A stretch of 64,000 bases of DNA from Sulfurimonas paralvinellae (GTDB taxonomy: Bacteria > Campylobacterota > Campylobacteria > Campylobacterales > Sulfurimonadaceae), in contig NZ_CP041406.1 of NCBI RefSeq assembly GCF_014905135.1, positions 1,116,001-1,180,000 on the forward strand, given 5' to 3'. Under the pieces are notes generated by a model. The model saw only the letters and a program-made list of their open reading frames with translations, did not search any database and was not told the DNA's origin. Below, one piece after another: positions 45,952-53,334 of this stretch. Every line of letters begins with the position of its first letter. Within the stretch, counting starts at the first letter, position 1. Position numbers and translations under genes: made by a program.

Positions 45952-47147
45952 TATAAAATTTCCTTTAAAATTATTCCCGCCTGTTCAGCAAAAAGAGGAG
46001 GAATAGCATTACCTATTTGAGTGTATCTAGGTACATCAACTTTTCTTCTTTCGCCACCTGTTGTATATTTTCCCTTAAACTCATAGTTGTCAGGAAAAGA
46101 TTGTACTCTTGCATATTCTCGTACTGTCAAAATTCTTGGCTCACAATAGTGGATATAATCATCAGGTAAGGTTGTAAGAGTTGGGGTACAAGAATCTTTA
46201 CACAATGGGACAACCGTATGTTTTTTTAAATTATATTTTTTTCTTAATTCATCATTTATAGACTTATTTGGTTGGGCATTATTTAAAATATATTGAAACT
46301 TTTCTACTGTTTCTTTCCTATGTTTAGCAAACCTATGGCTATCAGCTACTTTTTTAGTTAAAGGTTTCCCGCTTCTCATTAGTTTTTGATAGCTACTTTT
46401 AGATTTTGAATATAATCCTGCATTAAACCGTTTTGTATCAGGAGATTCTACTTCACCATTTGATTGAAGTAAATCTGAAATTGCTTCACTTAATGAAGTT
46501 TTATCTTTAGTTAATTTTTTCTCTTTAAAAAAGTTTGCTCTATTATTTTTAATAGATTCAAAAAAATCTCTAGCCTTACCTTTTCTTGTACCAACTAAAA
46601 TAAATCTTTGTCTTTTTTGGGGAACACCATACTCTGAAAAATCGACAATAGTTCCAGATACATTGTAACCAAGACTTTCAAGTTTATTAACTACATAAGT
46701 AGAATAAGCTTCACCTCGCTTATTTCCCTTTTTAAACCCAATAGTAAAACCTTTTACATTTTCAAAAAACAATATTTCAGGCTGAACTAATTCTACAAAT
46801 TTTATATATGAATCAATGAGTTTATTTCTATCATCTTTTTCTTTTCTTCTTCCTGCCATAGAGAAACCTTGACAAGGAGGGCCTCCAGCAATAAGTTTAA
46901 TTTTACCCCTTAAAGCAATTAAATTTTCTTCATGGTTTTTTATGACTTCATTAATATCATGATTCTTTTTTTCTAACCAATTTGGCCACTCGAAGTTTTG
47001 ATTTTTATCTATTTGATTATATTTTAATGTTTCAAAAGCATCTGCACTTTTTTCTACAGCAAACAAGCCTTTCCAACCTGCATTATGCAATCCTAAAGCA
47101 AGTCCACCACAACCAGAAAACAGATCAATATAAGTTAATTTTTTCAT
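45951..47147 (-). CDS. DNA (cytosine-5)-methyltransferase
   Basis: 398 residues with all main C5-methylase motifs: IDLFSGCGGLALGL (motif I, 7-20), GGPPCQGFS with catalytic Cys92 (motif IV), ENVKGF (VI, 129-134), a QKRQRF motif (VIII), and RVQSFPDNYEF plus QIGNAIPPLFAEQ (IX/X). The enzyme modifies cytosine in a sequence defined by the variable region (about 190-320). It is placed between hsdR and hsdM, in the same operon as a GHKL ATPase, so the locus holds both adenine and cytosine methylases. AAGGAG lies 11 bases before the start. Confidence 0.92.
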   Translation of the reverse strand: MKKLTYIDLFSGCGGLALGLHNAGWKGLFAVEKSADAFETLKYNQIDKNQNFEWPNWLEKKNHDINEVIKNHEENLIALRGKIKLIAGGPPCQGFSMAGRRKEKDDRNKLIDSYIKFVELVQPEILFFENVKGFTIGFKKGNKRGEAYSTYVVNKLESLGYNVSGTIVDFSEYGVPQKRQRFILVGTRKGKARDFFESIKNNRANFFKEKKLTKDKTSLSEAISDLLQSNGEVESPDTKRFNAGLYSKSKSSYQKLMRSGKPLTKKVADSHRFAKHRKETVEKFQYILNNAQPNKSINDELRKKYNLKKHTVVPLCKDSCTPTLTTLPDDYIHYCEPRILTVREYARVQSFPDNYEFKGKYTTGGERRKVDVPRYTQIGNAIPPLFAEQAGIILKEIL

Positions 47148-47236
47148 TTAATGATAGCTCCTTTTAGTAGTTTGCACGAGTAAATACTGAACCATAGTAA
47201 AATATTCATTAATAAGATGTAAAAAAATCAATTTAA

Positions 47237-49570
47237 TCATCTATAAATCTCCCTCTGTAACTCAAAATACTCATCTCTCATCTTAGGGATACCACCAAAG
47301 TTATTTGCAACTTCTCTCACACTTCCAAGCCCACTTAAATCAACCAACTTGCCAAGTTTATCCTCATCAAGCTCTTTAACACCATCTTTTTTATATCTCT
47401 CTAATATGAATTCTATAAACTCTTTAGCTTTTTCATTATGATGTTTTTCTATAAACTCTGAGTGCTCTACTGCGAAGACTCTCTCGCTTCTTGTTTTAAT
47501 ATCTAGGTTGAAAGATATATGGGTTAGGATGTCGTATATATCACTATTTTGAGCTTCAAATATTACTTTTAAATCATCAAGTTGAGATTCATCTATATTC
47601 ATCTCTTTTAGCTTGTTTAGTAAATCTTTTCTATTGCTAGGGTTACTCCATATCTCTCTTAATCCATCTTCATCATTGTAAAACTTACCAAGTACACCTA
47701 TAAGTAGTTCTAGGTAATCCTCTGTTTTTAAAGGTACTCCATCCATACCAACATAGGTTGTTTCAATGTTGATAACTTTGAGCTTTTTACCTTTGATGTC
47801 TATGGTTACTTTTTCATTAGTGGGTGCTTCAACTTCAGGTGGCTCAGTTGGTGGTCCACCTTCATCTCCCTCTATTCCTTTTCCTTTCGGTGGTCTTGGG
47901 GTTTTTTCTATTGGTTCATCTTCTCCATCCCATTTAGGGTCATAAAATAGATTTGTAGCTCCTACAAAATCCATAATAGTAAAAAAATCTTTCCCCTCAA
48001 ATACTCTAGTTCCACGACCTATAATTTGTTTAAATTCTGTCATTGATTTTATGGGTGCTGTTAAAACTACATTTCTAACATTTTTGGCATCCACACCAGT
48101 TGTGAGCATTTTTGAACTTGTAAGGATAGTAGGTATATCTCTATCATTGTTTTGAAACATCTCTAAGAAATCTCTACCTATATCTCCCTCATCTGATGTT
48201 ACTCTTACACAGTAGTTATTGTCTTTGATAGTTTTAAATTTATCTATGGCTACTTTCATATCGAGTGCATGCTTTTGGTTTACACAAAACACTATAGTTT
48301 TATCCATAGTATTCATATTTTGGAGTATAGTTTTTGCGATTAGTTCGGTTCGTTTAGGGATAACTACTTGCTTTTCAAACTGTTCTAGTTCCACTATCTG
48401 TTTATCTAGTTCCCCAGTTATGATGTCATTAGGGTCAAATCTGTACTCATCTATGTTTGTTTGGATTCTTTTTACTTTGTAAGGTGTTAAGAAACCATCA
48501 TTGATACCATCTTTAAGTGAATATTCATAGATAGGTTCTCCAAAGTATTTGTAAGTATCTCCATTATCATCTCTCTTTGGAGTTGCTGTTAAACCTAAGT
48601 GAACAGCACTACCAAAGTGATTTAAAATATCTCTCCAAGAGCTTTCATCATTTGCACTACCACGATGACACTCATCAATAATGATTAAATCAAAAAAGTT
48701 AGGTGGATACTGTTTATAATATGCAGTTACATCGTCTTCTGACTCTTCTTCTGTTATATCAATCATTCTGTTTTTATTTTCTGCTATTGATTGATATATT
48801 GCAAAAAAGATATTACCAGCAGTTGGAACTTTTCCACCTCTTTTTTTGATAATTTTCCCATTTATCTCAATACAATCTTTCTCTAGTGGATTAAATGTAT
48901 TCATAGATTGGTCTTTGAGAACATTTCTATCAGCTAGGAAAAGTATCTTTGGTCTTCTATCTGCATTATCTCTGTTCCACTTAGATTGAAATAGTCTATA
49001 TGCGATTTGAAAAGCTATGTATGTTTTACCAGTTCCAGTTGCTAGTGTAAGTAACATTCTATCTTTATTTCCTGCGATAGCTTCTATGGTTTTTTGAACT
49101 GCGATTTGTTGGTAGAAACGAGGTTTCATCATTCCCTCAATATAAAAAGGGTGAGTAATTACATCTTTGGCTTTAGGTGTAACTTTCCTATATTTTCGCT
49201 CAAAAAGTTCATCAGGAGTTGGATAGTTTTCAATAAACTGACCTTTACCCTCTAAAAGTGAGTGTTCATATATTTTATGTCCATTAGTTGTATATACAAA
49301 ATCTATCTTCAATCGCTGGGCATAGTTTATAGATTGTTGTAAACCATCTAGTGGGTCTTTAGATTCAGATTTTGCTTCAATGATTGCAAGGTTAGTATTT
49401 TTGTAGGTCAGCATGTAATCCACAAAGTATCTTTTACCTCGTTTACCACCAATAAGCTTTCGTCCATCAGTAAAATAATATTCTCTTACTATGTTGGATT
49501 CCAACCAACCGCTATCCTTTATAGATGGGTCGATAAGTTTTGAGCGAGTATCTGATTCTGAGTATGCCAT
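47237..49570 (-). CDS. hsdR: Type I restriction endonuclease subunit HsdR (EcoEI family)
   Basis: 777 residues. The N-terminal HSDR_N nuclease has D51, E65 and K67 (VDYMLTY then IIEAKS). An SF2 motor follows with Walker A ATGTGKT at 177-183, DECHRGS as motif II and QIIGRGTRVFEG as motif VI, and then the EcoEI-type C-terminal helical domain (about 640-777), which contacts HsdM/HsdS. It translocates and cuts unmodified DNA. It is the first gene of the leftward operon and is separated by 89 bases from the C5 methylase. A dispersed 18-bp repeat lies 90 bases upstream. Confidence 0.93.
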   Translation of the reverse strand: MAYSESDTRSKLIDPSIKDSGWLESNIVREYYFTDGRKLIGGKRGKRYFVDYMLTYKNTNLAIIEAKSESKDPLDGLQQSINYAQRLKIDFVYTTNGHKIYEHSLLEGKGQFIENYPTPDELFERKYRKVTPKAKDVITHPFYIEGMMKPRFYQQIAVQKTIEAIAGNKDRMLLTLATGTGKTYIAFQIAYRLFQSKWNRDNADRRPKILFLADRNVLKDQSMNTFNPLEKDCIEINGKIIKKRGGKVPTAGNIFFAIYQSIAENKNRMIDITEEESEDDVTAYYKQYPPNFFDLIIIDECHRGSANDESSWRDILNHFGSAVHLGLTATPKRDDNGDTYKYFGEPIYEYSLKDGINDGFLTPYKVKRIQTNIDEYRFDPNDIITGELDKQIVELEQFEKQVVIPKRTELIAKTILQNMNTMDKTIVFCVNQKHALDMKVAIDKFKTIKDNNYCVRVTSDEGDIGRDFLEMFQNNDRDIPTILTSSKMLTTGVDAKNVRNVVLTAPIKSMTEFKQIIGRGTRVFEGKDFFTIMDFVGATNLFYDPKWDGEDEPIEKTPRPPKGKGIEGDEGGPPTEPPEVEAPTNEKVTIDIKGKKLKVINIETTYVGMDGVPLKTEDYLELLIGVLGKFYNDEDGLREIWSNPSNRKDLLNKLKEMNIDESQLDDLKVIFEAQNSDIYDILTHISFNLDIKTRSERVFAVEHSEFIEKHHNEKAKEFIEFILERYKKDGVKELDEDKLGKLVDLSGLGSVREVANNFGGIPKMRDEYFELQREIYR

Positions 49571-49660
49571 TAAACCCTACTAAAATATTTTAATCTATTT
49601 TAGCAAAATTTAACTACTATACAGATGAAAATTCTATAATTCAAAAAGGAAAACATATAG

Positions 49661-49678
49661 CTAGGTTAATCAAAGTCC
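49661..49678 (+). repeat. Dispersed 18-bp island repeat, copy 2
   Basis: CTAGGTTAATCAAAGTCC, identical to copy 3 at 53062; identity extends six bases further upstream (ATATAG). It lies between hsdR and the unknown small genes. No plus-strand gene precedes this copy. Confidence 0.85.
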
Positions 49679-49683
49679 TAACT

Positions 49684-50085
49684 TTAAGAATAAAAAGATT
49701 TCACTTTATCTATATTTTCCTGAGATGCTAAAATAGAATCGTCAATTTTTATATCTTTTAGCATCTTGAATCTATACACACTATTCATAGTTTTAAAAGT
49801 AAGTAAATCACCATTTATCTCATAATCTTCAAGCATAGATGTTCTAAAAACAACTTCACCAAATCGACCAAAAAAGTATAAAACACCATCTCTAAAAGTA
49901 ATTTTTCCATCACGGTGCTTATATTCATTTAAAATCTCAATATTTGTTGAATCAATAAACATTACATTAGATTTTTTACTGATTATATTGGGTTTCTTAT
50001 CGCCCTTATACTCTTTTACTATCTCATCTCCGTTATCATCAAAATCCAAAGTAATATATTTAGCCTGAACCATTTCTGCTATCAA
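49684..50085 (-). CDS. Hypothetical protein, probably 3' part of an interrupted gene
   Basis: 133 unrecognised residues, soluble and beta-rich, with repeated strand patterns (KITFRDGVLYFFGRFGEVVF). The TTG start used here is poor. The same frame is open upstream to an ATG at 50193 that overlaps the stop of the preceding gene (ATGATGA), apart from a single TAA at 50104-50106. The gene was therefore probably 169 codons long and coupled to its neighbour, and now carries a nonsense codon. Expression of this fragment is uncertain. Confidence 0.5.
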   Translation of the reverse strand: MIAEMVQAKYITLDFDDNGDEIVKEYKGDKKPNIISKKSNVMFIDSTNIEILNEYKHRDGKITFRDGVLYFFGRFGEVVFRTSMLEDYEINGDLLTFKTMNSVYRFKMLKDIKIDDSILASQENIDKVKSFYS

Positions 50086-50103
50086 GAAATCTATAACACT
50101 TTT

Positions 50104-50193
50104 TTAGGAGCCACTTTGATAAACATCTTTCATTTTGATTACTTGGTGCCTAAAGAGAGCAGCCATAAGCTCTTGAGCATAAAGATTCATCAT
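50104..50193 (-). pseudogene. 5' fragment of the interrupted gene that continues to 49684
   Basis: 29 codons starting at an ATG that overlaps the TGA of the upstream gene and ending at TAA, in the same frame as the 133-residue ORF downstream. The linking codons between TAA and that ORF are all sense. A single-base change would restore one 169-residue protein. A sequencing error at this base is the other explanation. Confidence 0.5.
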
Positions 50194-50549
50194 TGCGTAT
50201 ATCTGCTTGTATAAAATGGAGATTTTTCCCTCTCAATATCACAAACAACCTCTACCTCATACTGTTGCAGATATTTCTCAAATTGTTGCATAAGTACCTC
50301 TTTTATGATATCTTTAATATCTCCAGCATGTGAGCGACCAACCATTTTCGCCCTTTGAGCTACCTCTTCATAACATTCATCACCATGCTTTTGCAAAAAT
50401 CTATTGAAATAGAGTGAAAAAATTTCAAATGTAACTTTATCTGAATCATTAAGATGACTTCTTATACATAAAGCTATCCCCTTTTTATTTTCACTATACA
50501 AAAAAGCAATATCTGCATGACTCAGACCAAATTCATCTAATAAGTTCAT
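50190..50549 (-). CDS. Hypothetical protein
   Basis: 119 residues, unrecognised, without membrane segments and mostly helical. GLSHADIAFLYSENKKG at the start could be a short helix pair; EEVAQRAKMVGRSHAGDIKDI in the middle is charged. Its stop overlaps the start of the interrupted gene downstream (ATGA pattern), so the two were co-translated. It belongs to a leftward run of small unknown genes between two copies of the 18-bp repeat, which may be a separate cargo module. Confidence 0.5.
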   Translation of the reverse strand: MNLLDEFGLSHADIAFLYSENKKGIALCIRSHLNDSDKVTFEIFSLYFNRFLQKHGDECYEEVAQRAKMVGRSHAGDIKDIIKEVLMQQFEKYLQQYEVEVVCDIEREKSPFYTSRYTQ

Positions 50550-50572
50550 ACCAAACCTTTATATAATTTTGT

Positions 50573-51319
50573 TCAATCTTCAAAAAGTTTTCTTTTCCAA
50601 TAAATATGTTCAGGAACTTGTTTAATATGTGAAAATGCTTGTTTTCTTTTTAATCTATACAACTCCTCTTTTGTAGGTATATCCTCATTATAATATTCAT
50701 CTCTAATAAATTTTGTTTCATATACTCCATCTTTAATTCTCACAGACACCATACCGTTATTTTTCACTTCTTTTTCTATCATTTGCAATCTTTTAAGTGC
50801 TTCTTTTCTTAATTCTTCTTTTGTTGCATTGCTATCTGTTCCACCTATAAAGTCCCAAAACCATTTAGCTGGCATTGTAGGATTATTTGAGTATGTTATA
50901 TATCCATACATTGCATATTGTTTGCATCCTATATCATAAAAACAAATGATTTTTTCACCGGGAAGCACAAAGTATCCCTTGCTTTTAAGTTGTTTTTCTG
51001 CTCGCTTTAGCCTTTTTTGCTTAAGCTCTAACTCATATTTTTTTTGCTTTTCTTGATCTTTAGAATCATTATATGCAGTAATAGAAATTACAAAAGCTAT
51101 CAACACTAGTATTGTTTTATAATATATTTTAATACCTGAAAATAATTTTGGTAGCCAAACATGTATATTAGTTAAGATATATACAGCAGGTACAACAACC
51201 ATTATAAGAAACACAACTTCCCATCCAAAATCTACAAACCAAAAGTGATGTGAAAGCTGTTTTGTCTCATATAAAATTAAACCAGCAATTATCTCATATA
51301 GTACAACTTGTCGAATCAT
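50573..51319 (-). CDS. Membrane protein with coiled coil and soluble C-terminal domain
   Basis: 248 residues. Hydrophobic segments at about 5-17, 32-52 and 66-83 are followed by a Lys/Glu-rich helix (85-115) and a C-terminal domain of some 130 residues with two cysteines in IICFYDIGCKQY. The family is not recognised. It is preceded by a small coiled-coil protein gene 11 bases upstream. The topology suggests a membrane-anchored sensor or effector, but there is no motif to prove it. Confidence 0.55.
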   Translation of the reverse strand: MIRQVVLYEIIAGLILYETKQLSHHFWFVDFGWEVVFLIMVVVPAVYILTNIHVWLPKLFSGIKIYYKTILVLIAFVISITAYNDSKDQEKQKKYELELKQKRLKRAEKQLKSKGYFVLPGEKIICFYDIGCKQYAMYGYITYSNNPTMPAKWFWDFIGGTDSNATKEELRKEALKRLQMIEKEVKNNGMVSVRIKDGVYETKFIRDEYYNEDIPTKEELYRLKRKQAFSHIKQVPEHIYWKRKLFED

Positions 51320-51330
51320 TAAAAAGCCTA

Positions 51331-51666
51331 TCAGTATTGCTTCATCATACTTGAATCAATGCTACACAAATGGTCTTTAATTAAGTTAAACTCTTCATCT
51401 ATGCCTTTAAATACTTGCGTTAAACTTTCAATAAATATATCATGCGATTCATGCATTGAATCACTTAATTTTTGAAAATTATTTAATGCATTATTATCTA
51501 AGGTCACCATATCCTTTTTTACATCTTTATAGTAAAGACCAACATTTGGGTAAATTGCATCAATCCTTTGATTGGTATCTTCTAACCTATCAAATAAATA
51601 AAGCATTTTTCTATCTAGTTCTTCAATTTTTCCCAATATCAAATCTAATTTTTCATTTTGATCCAT
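51331..51666 (-). CDS. Small helical coiled-coil protein
   Basis: 111 residues, entirely helical by composition, with heptad-like hydrophobics in LDLILGKIEELDRKMLYLFD and in the C-terminal part. There is no signal or membrane segment. It is located 11 bases upstream of the membrane protein gene and is probably its partner. Unrecognised family. Confidence 0.5.
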   Translation of the reverse strand: MDQNEKLDLILGKIEELDRKMLYLFDRLEDTNQRIDAIYPNVGLYYKDVKKDMVTLDNNALNNFQKLSDSMHESHDIFIESLTQVFKGIDEEFNLIKDHLCSIDSSMMKQY

Positions 51667-51693
51667 TATCTTCTCCCTCTGCTTTTTAAAAGT

Positions 51694-51954
51694 TTAATTT
51701 TCAGACTTTAACGGTAAATCACCTCTATCAACTTTCACAAGATACATATACATATCTAAACCATCTCTATTGGTATGCAATTTTTCCAAACACTCTATAG
51801 AGTCATCTTTATCTAAATTTGGATTTTGTGTTACATAAATATCCATGTTGGCATCAAACATATACTGCTTTAAAAGTGCATTTTCCATATCCTCTTTATC
51901 TTCATAAAGTGAATCAAATTGATTCTCAAAATACTCAAGTGTGATTGTTTGCAT
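51694..51954 (-). CDS. Small acidic hypothetical protein
   Basis: 86 residues rich in Asp/Glu, including DSLYEDKEDMENALLKQYMFD. Not recognised. It has no membrane segment and lies between the GGCT-like gene and the coiled-coil gene with short spacers (21 and 27 bases), consistent with the same transcript. Confidence 0.45.
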   Translation of the reverse strand: MQTITLEYFENQFDSLYEDKEDMENALLKQYMFDANMDIYVTQNPNLDKDDSIECLEKLHTNRDGLDMYMYLVKVDRGDLPLKSEN

Positions 51955-51975
51955 TGTTAGTCCTTTGTGTTAGTT

Positions 51976-52332
51976 TTACTCAAAACTTTTTAATAGTTCC
52001 AAGTTTGTATAGTTAATTTTTTCATTGACAAAGTAAGTGATGGCTTGAAGTTCTATGCCAAGTGATTTGACAGCTATTTGATGCCGAGTATAAAGATCTG
52101 GATACCCCTCTAATATATCAAGCATCGCCAATTTTTCTGCATCTATTTTATAAACCTCTCCCTCTATATAATGCCCATTTCCCTTGGCATCAATTAAATA
52201 AGGAAAATACTCTTCAACATTGACCATAGGATATTTATATTTTGTAGTGGCATTACATACAAACTCCATATCTTCTAAAAGATAATGATTGTGAAATCCA
52301 CTTTTAAGCGTCCCATACACAAAAAGACACAT
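51976..52332 (-). CDS. Gamma-glutamylcyclotransferase-like (AIG2/GGCT fold) protein
   Basis: 118 residues with the fold signature FVYGTLKSGFHNH at 4-16, and the acidic residue in MLDILEGYPDLYTRH (the conserved E-x-Y region) that acts as general acid/base in the family. It could cyclise gamma-glutamyl groups from peptides or amines. The start shares one base with the 95-residue acidic protein upstream (TAATG). GGCT-like proteins are common companions in toxin-, defence- and island-linked gene sets, with mostly unknown substrates. Confidence 0.8.
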   Translation of the reverse strand: MCLFVYGTLKSGFHNHYLLEDMEFVCNATTKYKYPMVNVEEYFPYLIDAKGNGHYIEGEVYKIDAEKLAMLDILEGYPDLYTRHQIAVKSLGIELQAITYFVNEKINYTNLELLKSFE

Positions 52333-52619
52333 CAGTAATCATCTTCCTCATCTTCTAAACCACCCAATTCATAAGCATAGCTTTGATAATCATCATAAAG
52401 AAAGATATATTCAAAGTTACCAAGATGATTCTTTTGATACTCTACAATAGGAGCATTTATTTCTACCCCATCATCTTGATTATCATACTCCTCGGCATCA
52501 ACAATTATTGCATAGTATTCATTCTCTTCTAAGTCTATCTCATCAGCACTCAAATTAGATGAGAATACTTCATATTTTCCATCTATATCTCTTGCATAAG
52601 CACACTGCACATTAAGCAT
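52332..52619 (-). CDS. Small very acidic hypothetical protein
   Basis: 95 residues, strongly acidic (about 27 Asp/Glu), ending in GGLEDEEDDY. It is not recognised, and has no membrane segment or HTH. It is the first gene of the leftward run and is coupled to the GGCT-like gene by a one-base overlap. The divergent XRE regulator and its palindrome lie upstream, so that regulator may control it. Confidence 0.5.
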   Translation of the reverse strand: MLNVQCAYARDIDGKYEVFSSNLSADEIDLEENEYYAIIVDAEEYDNQDDGVEINAPIVEYQKNHLGNFEYIFLYDDYQSYAYELGGLEDEEDDY

Positions 52620-52708
52620 TTTTATTCCTAATATTTTATTTTTACATCAAAACTATTGTAACTTATATATTAATTTATAGACAAAAATATTGCAATTTGC
52701 AAAATATT

Positions 52709-52724
52709 ACTAACTATAGTTAGT
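52709..52724. promoter_or_regulatory. 16-bp perfect palindrome, candidate XRE operator
   Basis: ACTAACTATAGTTAGT is a perfect dyad between the divergent acidic-protein and XRE genes. A partial second copy (TTAACTATAGGTA) lies at 52763-52775, immediately before the XRE gene, and a further dyad ACTTA/TAAGT lies between. Several sites of one type in a divergent region suit autoregulation by the XRE protein. Confidence 0.5.
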
Positions 52725-52779
52725 TGATGAAAGATTCTAATGAAAATATACTTATGGTAAGTTTAACTATAGGTATGCA

Positions 52780-53043
52780 ATGAAAGAGAATACATCCATC
52801 ACTGATGAAAAAGTGCTTCAAATTTATAAGATAATTGGTGATAATGTTAAGCGAATAAGAAAAGAGAAAAATGTATCTCAAATGCAATTGGCACTTGCCA
52901 TAGGGCATAAGGCTGTTGGCACTGTATCTATGGCGGAACTCTGTATCAATAATAAACATTTTAACATTGAACACCTTGTAAAAATTGCAGATGTTTTAGA
53001 GGTGGAATTAGCAGATTTTTTTCATGGCATAGATCTAAAATAA
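52780..53043 (+). CDS. XRE-family transcriptional regulator
   Basis: 87 residues with one helix-turn-helix of the lambda-repressor type (about 18-78): IGDNVKRIRKEKNVSQMQLALAIG, then VSMAELCINNKHFNIEHLVKIADVLEV and a short tail. The palindromes in the upstream region are likely its operators. It reads away from the leftward small genes and is followed, 18 bases after its stop, by a copy of the 18-bp repeat. Confidence 0.85.
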   Translation: MKENTSITDEKVLQIYKIIGDNVKRIRKEKNVSQMQLALAIGHKAVGTVSMAELCINNKHFNIEHLVKIADVLEVELADFFHGIDLK

Positions 53044-53061
53044 GCAAATATAGTAATATAG

Positions 53062-53079
53062 CTAGGTTAATCAAAGTCC
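53062..53079 (+). repeat. Dispersed 18-bp island repeat, copy 3
   Basis: CTAGGTTAATCAAAGTCC, part of a 24-bp stretch identical to copy 2. It sits downstream of the XRE stop in a setting much like that of copy 1 after the integrase stop. Confidence 0.85.
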
Positions 53080-53334
53080 CACATCTATAAATTTATTACA
53101 GCAATTCTAAAAGCAAATGCAGTTTTATCTCCTTTTTAACTAACTAATTTTTCACTTCTCTCGCTAAAAATACTTCGTAAAGTATGTTAAATAGTAATTA
53201 CTATGTTTCAAGTAGCGCTGATTATTATTTATATGGGAAACACGAATGTTGTTTTTGAGATAGTTTAAATATCCAGACATAAAGCTGTCAATCTAAAATC
53301 TTATACTTCTTCCATTAAATTAGAGGAGTTTAAG
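53080..53334. other. Intergenic region before the AAA-FtsZ operon
   Basis: 255 bases with no open frame that I can support. It contains a 6+6 inverted repeat ATACTT-CGTA-AAGTAT at 53170-53185, the 17-bp shared element at 53274-53290, a TATACT -10-like hexamer at 53302-53307 and a clear ribosome site (GAGGAG) before the AAA gene. Confidence 0.5.
53274..53290 (+). promoter_or_regulatory. Shared 17-bp control element, copy 1 (GACA-N6-TGTC)
   Basis: CAGACATAAAGCTGTCA, identical to the copy at 56991. The core is a GACA/TGTC inverted repeat with a 6-base spacer. There are exactly 44 bases between its end and the ATG of the AAA gene. It is a probable operator or promoter element shared by two transcription units. 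Confidence 0.7.

Noticed and set aside
53285-53307. TGTCA of the shared element as a -35 box with TATACT as -10
   Set aside because: The spacing is only about 11-12 bases, and the second copy has no matching -10 at that distance, so an operator is a better reading than a standard sigma-70 promoter.
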